Assembly (NCBI GenBank): GCA_031254445.1
Contig: JAIRUL010000030.1
Span: 1-9,975, forward strand
Length of the DNA stretch: 9,975 nucleotides
Source: Chitinispirillales bacterium
Lineage (GTDB): Bacteria > Fibrobacterota > Chitinivibrionia > Chitinivibrionales > Chitinispirillaceae
Direction: 5' to 3'
Shown: positions 1 through 5,815 of the stretch, piece after piece
How positions within the stretch are numbered: position 1 is the first letter of the stretch
Layout of the letters: each line of letters starts with the position of its first letter
Position numbers and translations under genes: made by a program
Notes under the pieces: model-generated
What the model was told of the DNA's origin: nothing
Databases searched by the model: none
Seen by the model: the letters and a program-made list of their open reading frames with translations, nothing else

Positions 1-80
1 GCTTCGTCTGAAAAAGATTTAAAAGATTTAAAAGATTTTTAGGCTTCGGCTTCGTCTGAAAAAGATTTAAAAGATTTAAA
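1..80. repeat. Tandem intergenic repeat, left end (two 32-bp copies)
   Basis: Bases 1-32 and 49-80 are identical. Each copy opens with the core GCTTCGTCTGAAAAAGATTT and continues into an AAAAGATTTAAA run. A further GCTTCG sits at 43-48. The same 20-base core recurs in reverse complement at 9857-9876, so this is a dispersed intergenic repeat and not a one-off duplication. The sequence is AT-rich apart from the GCTTCG head, and no protein reading is convincing. The window starts inside the repeat, so its true left boundary is unknown. Confidence 0.85.
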
Positions 81-169
81 GATTTAAAAGAATTTGGCTT
101 TAATCGCCCCGCCCCCTATTATTTTTCGCGCCAATCCCTACCCAAATATTATATTGTACATAATTAGGA

Positions 170-197
170 TAAATATGTCGCCGCGCCGCGCCCATAT
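170..197 (+). promoter_or_regulatory. Candidate sigma-28 (FliA/SigD-type) promoter for the chemoreceptor gene
   Basis: TAAA at 170-173 is followed after 16 bases by GCCCATAT at 190-197. The Bacillus SigD consensus is TAAA, a spacer of about 14-16 bases, then GCCGATAT, so the -10 differs at one position. The site lies 76 bases before the receptor ATG, and sigma-28 commonly drives late flagellar and chemotaxis genes. This is a match by eye to a short degenerate motif; no sigma-70 promoter of similar quality was found in the same spacer. Confidence 0.4.
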
Positions 198-273
198 CGG
201 CGCCAAGGTCTATCCAATCCATGCCGCGTAACCGCCGCTGTACATTAATGGTTTTGGGGAAAGGTAAAAAGCC

Positions 274-2337
274 ATGTCGTCCGTAAGGAAGCCAACGTCT
301 ATAAAGCTGAAGTTTTTTATGTTTTCCGCGATACTGTTCCTGCTTATCCTTGCCGCGGGGAGCGCCGCGTTTTTTCTCGCTATGCGGCAGATTATTGTAG
401 AGGGCATAGATTTTGAGATCTTGCGGGCGCTTGAGACCGAGAAGATAAAGCTTGAGAGTTCGGTTAAGGGGGAGATAGCCATAGCGCTCAAGATGGCCAC
501 TTCGCCGCTCATCGTGAGCCATTTTTTGAACCCGTCCGACGAGGCGCTGAAGAAAACCGCGTTTGCGGAGATTCAGGGGTACCGCAGCGCTTTTGGCGGC
601 AACTCGGTTTTTTGGGTTAGCGACGCGGACAAGAGGTTTTACTCCAACGACGCGTTTGCGTATGTGGTCGACACCGCCAAAGCGAGCGAGTACTGGTACG
701 CGATGACCATGCGCTCGCCCGACAAGTACAACTTCAACATCAACTACAACGAGCACTTGCAGAAGATCATGCTCTGGATCAACGCGGCAGTGAGGGACGG
801 CGCCGGGAGGCCGGTGGGCATTGTGGGGACGGGGATAGACCTCTCCTCGTTCACCGAGGCGATATACGGCGGCTACGATGGGGAGGCCGCCCTCTATTTC
901 TTCAACGAGGCGCGCGAGATAACGGGGGCTATGGACAATAGGCTTGTCAGCGGGAAGAAGAAGCTTGGCGACGTTTTCGCGGGCGGGTTTGCGGACGAGG
1001 TTTTCGCGGCGGCGAAGGGGCTCTACGGCAGCGGGGGCTCGATAATCCACGCGGAGGCCGGGGAGGTTGCCGTGGCCTCGGTTCCGACCCTGTCGTGGTA
1101 CGCGGTCGCGGTCAAGCCCATCTCTAATAAGGAGTACGACACCTCGATGACGCGGTTTTTTATTATCGTGATGTCCGTCATAGCGCTGATATTCATTGTG
1201 TTCAACATATTTATCGCGCAGATTGCCAACCCCCTGCGGGACATGGCCAAGGCGCTTAGGCAGACATCTATCGACTGGGATTTGACGCGCCGGTTAAATA
1301 TCGGGAGGCGCGACGAGATAGGGGTTGTCGCGGCCTCCGTCAACGAGTTTTTCGAGAACATCCGCGGCGTCATAGAGAAGATGCGCGCGAACTCGGCGAC
1401 GATCGCGGGGGCGAGCGAGGAGCTTTCGCGCGTTAGCGGGCAGTTGGCGGGCGGGTCGGAGCAGACGGTGGGCCAGAGCCGCGCCGTGGTGGGCACGATG
1501 GGCAGCATGGTCTCGAACATCAACGCGATGGCGAGCGGCGCGGAGGCGGCGAGCCGTAGCGTGAACGGGGTGGCGGGGGCGGCGGAGAGCATGCGCGAGA
1601 ACATGAGCACGATAGACGGCGCGATAAAGGACATGGGCGCGCGGATAGGCCAGATTTTGGGCAACGCCGAGGACGTCCACAAGATCGCCGCGGACGCGGA
1701 CGAGATGGCGACGGCGGCCACGGAGGCAATGAGGAAGCTCTCCGCCGCTTCCCAAGAGATAGGGAAGTTTACCGACGTCATCAAGGACATCGCGCGCAAG
1801 ACGAACCTGCTCGCGCTGAACGCGACCGTGGAGGCGGCCCGCGCGGGCGAGGCGGGCAAGGGCTTTACGGTGGTCGCGGGGGAGATAAAGCAGCTTGCCA
1901 ACCAGAGCGCGTCGAACGCCAACGACATCACGCACCGCATAGAGAGCATCCAGTCCGGCACCGCGAACGCGGCCTTCGTTATCGGCGAGGTGGCGGGGAT
2001 ACTCGCCCAAATCAACACGTCTGTCGAGGGCATCGCGGCGCACGTGCGGGAGCAGGCCAAGGCGAGCAGCGACATAGCCGACAACATCGCGCAGGCGAAC
2101 TCGAACGCGAGCCGCATAGCCGACGTCATCGGCGACGTGTCGAAGAGCGCGAGCGGCGTGAGCGAGAACGCGAGCGAGGCGGCCAAGGGCGTGGGCGACG
2201 TGAGCGACAACGTCTCGGAGATGTACAAGGCCGCGCAGGACGGGGCGAGCGGGGCGGAGCGGGTGAACAAGAAAGCGGACGATTTAGAGAAAGTCGCCGA
2301 CGAGTTTAGGGATATGGTCGGCCGGTTCAAGGTGTAA
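274..2337 (+). CDS. Methyl-accepting chemotaxis protein with periplasmic dCache-like sensor
   Basis: This 687-residue transmembrane chemoreceptor would sense a ligand outside the membrane and control CheA kinase through its cytoplasmic coiled coil. A first membrane helix lies at about 14-37. A periplasmic domain of about 250 residues follows (about 40-290), dCache-like in length and in its WY (141-142), GIVGTGIDL (182-190) and terminal SWYAVAV motifs. A second membrane helix lies at about 295-315, a HAMP domain at about 316-368, and a long Ala/Ser-rich signalling helix to the end. The hairpin tip is near 505-546, with [18 protein letters not shown] typical of the family. No NWETF-like CheR/CheB tether ends the protein; it finishes [10 protein letters not shown]. 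The ATG follows GGGGAAAGG with 9 bases spacing. The family is certain; the ligand is unknown. A receiver gene follows 106 bases downstream. Confidence 0.95.
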   Translation: MSSVRKPTSIKLKFFMFSAILFLLILAAGSAAFFLAMRQIIVEGIDFEILRALETEKIKLESSVKGEIAIALKMATSPLIVSHFLNPSDEALKKTAFAEIQGYRSAFGGNSVFWVSDADKRFYSNDAFAYVVDTAKASEYWYAMTMRSPDKYNFNINYNEHLQKIMLWINAAVRDGAGRPVGIVGTGIDLSSFTEAIYGGYDGEAALYFFNEAREITGAMDNRLVSGKKKLGDVFAGGFADEVFAAAKGLYGSGGSIIHAEAGEVAVASVPTLSWYAVAVKPISNKEYDTSMTRFFIIVMSVIALIFIVFNIFIAQIANPLRDMAKALRQTSIDWDLTRRLNIGRRDEIGVVAASVNEFFENIRGVIEKMRANSATIAGASEELSRVSGQLAGGSEQTVGQSRAVVGTMGSMVSNINAMASGAEAASRSVNGVAGAAESMRENMSTIDGAIKDMGARIGQILGNAEDVHKIAADADEMATAATEAMRKLSAASQEIGKFTDVIKDIARKTNLLALNATVEAARAGEAGKGFTVVAGEIKQLANQSASNANDITHRIESIQSGTANAAFVIGEVAGILAQINTSVEGIAAHVREQAKASSDIADNIAQANSNASRIADVIGDVSKSASGVSENASEAAKGVGDVSDNVSEMYKAAQDGASGAERVNKKADDLEKVADEFRDMVGRFKV

Positions 2338-2344
2338 AAAAATT

Positions 2345-2373
2345 TTGCGCATCGCCACGCCATAATATATATT
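2345..2373 (+). promoter_or_regulatory. Weak candidate sigma-70 promoter before the receiver gene
   Basis: TTGCGC (2345-2350) and TATATT (2368-2373) are separated by 17 bases. The -10 matches 5 of 6 consensus positions but the -35 only the TTG. If real, transcription would start near 2380 and the hairpin at 2392-2409 would lie in the leader, so this call and a terminator role for that hairpin pull against each other. Confidence 0.28.
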
Positions 2374-2391
2374 TAGTTGTTTTTTGGCTGA

Positions 2392-2427
2392 GCCCGGCGC
2401 GTACCGGGCGGAATTCTTGTTTTTTTT
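2392..2427 (+). terminator. Possible terminator of the chemoreceptor gene
   Basis: GCCCGG (2392-2397) pairs with CCGGGC (2404-2409) around a six-base loop, and a run of eight T lies at 2420-2427. The stem is GC-rich, but ten bases separate it from the T run, which is more than in a standard intrinsic terminator. It could instead be a leader hairpin of the receiver gene. Confidence 0.35.
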
Positions 2428-2443
2428 AGAAAGTAGGGACATC

Positions 2444-2827
2444 ATGGCGAATCAGGGCGAACACAGCGTGCTGTTGGTAGACGACGAGCTTGGGGTGCTC
2501 AAGGTGCTGAGGCTCTTCTTGGAGCTTGCCGGCTACCGCGTATTTGAGGCCTCAAACGCCGAGCAGGCCTTTGAGGTGATCGGGAGGGAGGAGCTCTCCT
2601 TGGCCATTTTGGACGTGTCGCTTCGCGGCCCGAGCGGGTTCGATATCTGCAAGAGGCTCAAGAGCGACCCGGCCACCAGGGGCATCCCCGTGTTCATGTT
2701 CACGGCCATGTCCGACGACGACGAGGTTCTCGAGGGCGAGCGCGTAGGGTGCGACAGATACCTAACCAAGCCCCAAAACCCGCAAGACATTGTGAATTTG
2801 GCGGACGAGTATTTGAGGGCTGGCTGA
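2444..2827 (+). CDS. Stand-alone CheY-like response regulator receiver
   Basis: The 127-residue product is a single receiver domain with no output domain. The phosphorylation machinery is complete: acidic pair D13/D14 in LLVDDE, phosphoacceptor D57 in AILDVSLRGPSG, switch threonine T87 in FMFTAM, and K109-P110 in LTKP. It would take phosphate from a histidine kinase and signal through protein contacts. Position next to a chemoreceptor hints at a chemotaxis role, but single-domain receivers also serve phosphorelays, and the sequence does not show its binding partner. I chose ATG 2444, preceded by AGGGA at 2435-2439 (a short 4-base gap). The upstream in-frame TTG at 2384 would add 20 residues across the 2392-2409 hairpin and lacks a ribosome binding site. 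Confidence 0.9.
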   Translation: MANQGEHSVLLVDDELGVLKVLRLFLELAGYRVFEASNAEQAFEVIGREELSLAILDVSLRGPSGFDICKRLKSDPATRGIPVFMFTAMSDDDEVLEGERVGCDRYLTKPQNPQDIVNLADEYLRAG

Positions 2828-2841
2828 AATAAGTGGGTTTT

Positions 2842-2865
2842 AAAAGATAAAAAGATAAAAGATTT
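2842..2865. repeat. AAAAGAT-type short repeats before secD
   Basis: Three AAAAGAT units, spaced 7-8 bases apart, occupy most of the 62-base gap between the receiver stop and secD. The same AAAGAT(T) motif appears in the other spacers of this window (11-38, 59-90, 5588-5600, 8205-8220, 9839-9866). No clear promoter is visible in this gap. Confidence 0.55.
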
Positions 2866-2889
2866 TACAGAAAGGGCTTTTCCGACAAT

Positions 2890-4608
2890 ATGAGGAACAT
2901 GGGTTTTCGTTTCGGCGTCGTCGCCGCCGTTTTGGCGCTGGCGGTATACTTGATTATACCGTCGATACAGTTTTATTCAAAGTCGGAGGCTGAGCAGGAG
3001 AACGTCCGCAGGGACGCCCCGGCGAGCCTCAAGCGCATCCTAAACTTGGGGTTAGACCTGCAGGGCGGCATGCGGCTTGTGCTGGAGATCGACCGTTCGA
3101 AGCTTGAGAGCGACGACAAGGACGTGATAGACAGGGCCTACGCCATCATAGAGAACCGCATCAACCAGCTCGGCGTTGCGGAGCCGACCCTCCAGAAGCA
3201 GGGGCGCGACAGGATCATCGTCGAGCTGCCGGGGATAAAGGACGAGGCGGTGGCCAAGGAGGTTATAGGCAAGACCGCGCAGCTTGAGTTCAACCTTGTG
3301 CGCGACGACGCGGAGCGCGAGCGCGCCCTCTCGGTGATCGAGGCCGCGGTTAGCGGCAAGGGCGGCGACGAGGCGGCCGAGGGCGAAGAGGGCAAGGAGA
3401 AGAAGGCCGAGGCCGCGAGCGAGAAGGCCGATCAGGAGCTTGCCGACAAGCTCTTCAGCGGGAGCGAGGGCGGCGACGCGCCGGATTCGGCGGCCAAGGC
3501 CGGCGGCGGCGAGGGCGGGGAGGAGTACGACGCCTTTGAGGCGGCGGGGGCGTTCCGCTCGCTTGTCGAGTACATGGGCGAGATGGCGGTCGTGCGGACT
3601 GATAACGTGCGCAAGGTCAGCGAGTACCTGAAGCGCGACGACGTCCGCAAAGCGCTTGAGCGCGCGGGGCTCGGCAGGAATGTGTTTCTGTGGGGCAACG
3701 AGACGAAGAACTTAGACAAGAATTCGCAGGTAGGCTACAAGTTCCTATATTATGTGAAGTCCGCCCCCGAGATGAAGGGCGACGTCATAAAGGACGCGCG
3801 GCACGCCATAGACCAGGGCGGGATGAACGCCGGCAAGGCGAAAATAGACATGGAGATGAACGCCTCCGGCGCGAAGCGCTTCACTACGGTCACGGGGCAC
3901 AACGTCGGCAAGAGTTTAGCCATCGTCTTAGACTCCACCGTCTACTCCGCGCCGCGGATAAGTTCGAGGATATCGGGCGGCCGCGCCGAGATAACCGGCA
4001 GCTTTACCATAGAAGAGGCTAGGGGGCTGGCCATCATCCTGCGCGCCGGCGCGCTGCCAGCGCCCGTGTACATCATAGAGGAGCGCACCGTGGGGCCGTC
4101 GCTTGGCCAGGACGCTATACACAAGGGGCTCTTGGCCGGGGTGATCGGGACAGGGGTAATTATAGTGTTCATGATCATCTACTACAAGGCCAGCGGGTTT
4201 ATCGCGCTCTTCGCGCTCTTGCTTAACATGCTAATAGTGCTGGCGGCGATGGCGGCGTTCAACGCGACGCTCACGCTCCCCGGCATCGCGGGGCTCATCC
4301 TCTTAGTGGGCATGGGCATCGACGCCAACGTGCTGATATTCGAGCGCGCGCGGGAGGAACTCTCGCAGGGGCGCACCGTGCGCAGCGCCATAGACCAAGG
4401 GTTCGCAAACGCCCTCTCGGCCATCTTGGACTCGAACATCACCTCCGTCATCGTGACCCTGATACTCCTATGGAAAGGCACCGGCCCCATACGCGGGTTC
4501 GCGGTCACGCTCATCATAGGCGTATCGGCGTCGCTCTTCACGGCGCTCTTCGTGTCGCGGACCCTGATGCTCGCGTTTTTCCATAGGCAGTCGAAAATCA
4601 GCATATAA
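2890..4608 (+). CDS. secD: Protein translocase subunit SecD with acidic insert
   Basis: SecD with SecF forms a proton-driven accessory complex of SecYEG that helps pull exported proteins through the inner membrane. The 572-residue protein has a first membrane helix at about 7-25, the conserved GLDLQGG motif at 54-60, a large periplasmic region, LRAGALPAPV (384-393), and five more membrane helices between about 412 and 562. The GMGIDANVLIFER motif at 474-486 holds the conserved Asp of the RND-type proton path. An insert at about 155-215 is rich in Glu, Gly, Ala and Lys, looks disordered, and splits the periplasmic part. The ATG is preceded by AAAGGG at 2871-2876, a long 13-base gap; a second in-frame ATG lies at 2899. 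secF follows after 27 bases, so the two are almost certainly co-transcribed. Confidence 0.97.
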   Translation: MRNMGFRFGVVAAVLALAVYLIIPSIQFYSKSEAEQENVRRDAPASLKRILNLGLDLQGGMRLVLEIDRSKLESDDKDVIDRAYAIIENRINQLGVAEPTLQKQGRDRIIVELPGIKDEAVAKEVIGKTAQLEFNLVRDDAERERALSVIEAAVSGKGGDEAAEGEEGKEKKAEAASEKADQELADKLFSGSEGGDAPDSAAKAGGGEGGEEYDAFEAAGAFRSLVEYMGEMAVVRTDNVRKVSEYLKRDDVRKALERAGLGRNVFLWGNETKNLDKNSQVGYKFLYYVKSAPEMKGDVIKDARHAIDQGGMNAGKAKIDMEMNASGAKRFTTVTGHNVGKSLAIVLDSTVYSAPRISSRISGGRAEITGSFTIEEARGLAIILRAGALPAPVYIIEERTVGPSLGQDAIHKGLLAGVIGTGVIIVFMIIYYKASGFIALFALLLNMLIVLAAMAAFNATLTLPGIAGLILLVGMGIDANVLIFERAREELSQGRTVRSAIDQGFANALSAILDSNITSVIVTLILLWKGTGPIRGFAVTLIIGVSASLFTALFVSRTLMLAFFHRQSKISI

Positions 4609-4635
4609 CTTTTATCATAGAGGGAAAGAAGAAAG

Positions 4636-5553
4636 ATGTTACAATTTTTTAAGGATACCAAGTACAACTTCCTGCGCTACGCGAAGATAGCCGTGGGTTG
4701 CTCGCTGGCGTTCATAATAGTCTCCGTCGCGTCGGTAGCCGCCCACCGCGGCTTCAACATGTCGATAGACTTCGCCGGCGGCACGACCCTGCACCTCAAG
4801 TTCGAGAAGCCCGTGCGCGACGAGATAGCCGCGATCAGGAGCTCTATAGGCGCGCTCAACTACGGCGCCCCGGAAATCAAGACGATAGGCGCCGCCGAGC
4901 AAAACGAGCTACAGATAACCGTGCGCAGCAAGGCCGCAGACATCAACACGGTGCTAAACGACATCCGCGGCGCCTTGGAGAGGGATCTTGCCGGCAACGC
5001 GTTCACAGTTTTAAGGAACGAAAACGTGGGCCCCAAGATAGGCGGCGAGCTGACGCGCGACGCCGTCATAGCCTCGATCTTGGCGCTTATCTCCATACTT
5101 ATATATGTAGGCATACGCTTCAAGCTCTCCTACGCCGTGGCCTCGGTGGTTCCGCTGTTTCACGACGTCTGCATTACGCTTGGAGTTTTCTCGCTGATGG
5201 ATTTGGAGCTGACGCTGCCGTTTTTGGCCGCCGTGATGACGGTTATCGGCTACTCGCTGAACGACACGATTGTGGTCTTCGACCGGATTAGGGAAAACGT
5301 GAAAGGCGGCCTGCGCGGCAAGGCCTTTTCCGACGTGGTCAACGGGAGTTTGAACCAAACCCTGTCGAGGACGATCATAACGTCGGGGACAACGTTTTTG
5401 ACGGTGATGGCGCTGTACGTGCTAGGAAGCGACTCCATAAAGGATTTCGCCCTGGCCCTAGCCATAGGCGTAGCCATAGGCACCTACTCCACGCTGTTCA
5501 TAGCCGCGCCGATGCTGGTGTGGTGGCATAAAAAATGGCCGATTGCGAAGTAA
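4636..5553 (+). CDS. secF: Protein translocase subunit SecF
   Basis: SecF is the membrane partner of SecD in the SecDF accessory complex of the Sec translocon. The product has 305 residues, the usual length. It shows a first membrane helix at about 15-35, SIDFAGGT at 43-50, VGPKIGGEL at 131-139, and five further membrane helices from about 141 to 296. The hallmark GYSLNDTIVVFDRIREN sits at 205-221, with D210 and D216 in the RND-like core, and NQTLSRTIITSGTT at 240-253. AGGGA at 4620-4624 precedes the ATG in the 27-base gap after secD. The protein ends HKKWPIAK, positively charged on the expected cytoplasmic side. Nothing is truncated. Confidence 0.97.
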   Translation: MLQFFKDTKYNFLRYAKIAVGCSLAFIIVSVASVAAHRGFNMSIDFAGGTTLHLKFEKPVRDEIAAIRSSIGALNYGAPEIKTIGAAEQNELQITVRSKAADINTVLNDIRGALERDLAGNAFTVLRNENVGPKIGGELTRDAVIASILALISILIYVGIRFKLSYAVASVVPLFHDVCITLGVFSLMDLELTLPFLAAVMTVIGYSLNDTIVVFDRIRENVKGGLRGKAFSDVVNGSLNQTLSRTIITSGTTFLTVMALYVLGSDSIKDFALALAIGVAIGTYSTLFIAAPMLVWWHKKWPIAK

Positions 5554-5554
5554 T

Positions 5555-5577
5555 GGGTTTGGCGGGGCGGGGCGGGG
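5555..5577 (+). other. G-quadruplex-forming motif right after secF
   Basis: Starting one base after the secF stop, the + strand carries G-runs of 3, 4, 4 and 4 at 5555-5557, 5564-5567, 5569-5572 and 5574-5577, with loops of 6, 1 and 1 bases. This fits the usual G3+N1-7 pattern for a quadruplex. It overlaps a perfect GC hairpin (5564-5586), so the two folds compete. Formation in the cell is inferred only. Confidence 0.5.
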
Positions 5578-5620
5578 CCCCGCCCCCAAAAGATTTAAAA
5601 GGCTTTGATTTTAATCTTTT
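5564..5620 (+). terminator. Candidate secDF 3'-end structure (two stacked hairpins)
   Basis: GGGGCGGGG (5564-5572) pairs perfectly with CCCCGCCCC (5578-5586) around a five-base loop. A second, AT-rich hairpin follows directly: 5588-5600 pairs with 5609-5620 (12 pairs, one bulged T) around the loop GGCTTTGA, then GATTTT. The first stem lacks a following U-tract; the second has U-rich sequence but a weak stem. Together they probably mark the end of the secDF transcript, although neither is a textbook intrinsic terminator. Confidence 0.4.
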
Positions 5621-5666
5621 GATTTTAACGCCAACGACAACGCCTTGTATAAGAATCCCCGCCCGC

Positions 5667-5682
5667 CCACAAAGTATTGTGT
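5667..5682 (+). promoter_or_regulatory. NrdR-box-like palindrome upstream of nrdJ
   Basis: CCACAAAGTATTGTGT matches 13 of 16 positions of an ACACAATATATTGTGT-type NrdR box. NrdR is the ATP/dATP-sensing repressor of ribonucleotide reductase genes. It lies 20 bases upstream of the -35 element of the nrdJ promoter. NrdR boxes usually come in pairs about 31 bases apart. The only second candidate, GCACAAAA...TATTGACA at 5692-5708, has an extra base and the wrong phase (about 25 bases), but it overlaps the -35. Confidence 0.5.
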
Positions 5683-5702
5683 AAAAATCTTGCACAAAAC
5701 TA

Positions 5703-5731
5703 TTGACACGGCCCCTCCGATAACCTATTTT
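5703..5731 (+). promoter_or_regulatory. Sigma-70 promoter for nrdJ
   Basis: A perfect -35 TTGACA (5703-5708) and a -10 TATTTT (5726-5731, 4 of 6 matches to TATAAT) are separated by the optimal 17 bases. The predicted start is near 5738, giving a leader of about 78 bases. This is the strongest housekeeping promoter seen in the window and the only one next to nrdJ. Confidence 0.65.
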
Positions 5732-5742
5732 TACTACCTGAA

Positions 5743-5775
5743 GCGGCGCCGTGCCGCATCAGCCGTTGCGGGCTG
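5743..5775 (+). promoter_or_regulatory. Two small stem-loops in the nrdJ leader
   Basis: GCGGC (5743-5747) pairs with GCCGC (5753-5757) around GCCGT. TCAGCC (5759-5764) pairs with GGCTGA (5771-5776) around GTTGCG. They sit back to back just after the predicted transcription start. No cobalamin riboswitch signature is present and the leader is far too short for one. They could stabilise the 5' end or be incidental. Confidence 0.35.
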
Positions 5776-5815
5776 AAATTGAACACGCTATCCATCAAGC
5801 GAGGAAATAGAAGAA

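Noticed and set aside
1023..2363. Long antisense open frame (446 codons) across the chemoreceptor gene
   Set aside because: It mirrors the GC-rich, biased codons of the + strand MCP, whose domains are unmistakable. The antisense product is Ala/Ser/Met-rich with no recognisable motif.
2384..2443. N-terminal extension of the receiver from TTG 2384
   Set aside because: It has no ribosome binding site, crosses a hairpin and T-run, and the receiver fold starts normally from ATG 2444.
5619..5653. TTGATT...TATAAG as a second nrdJ promoter
   Set aside because: The spacer is 23 bases, too long for sigma-70; the promoter at 5703-5731 is far better.
5554..5815. Cobalamin riboswitch before the B12-dependent reductase
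   Set aside because: No B12-box-like conserved sequence, and the predicted leader of about 78 bases is too short.
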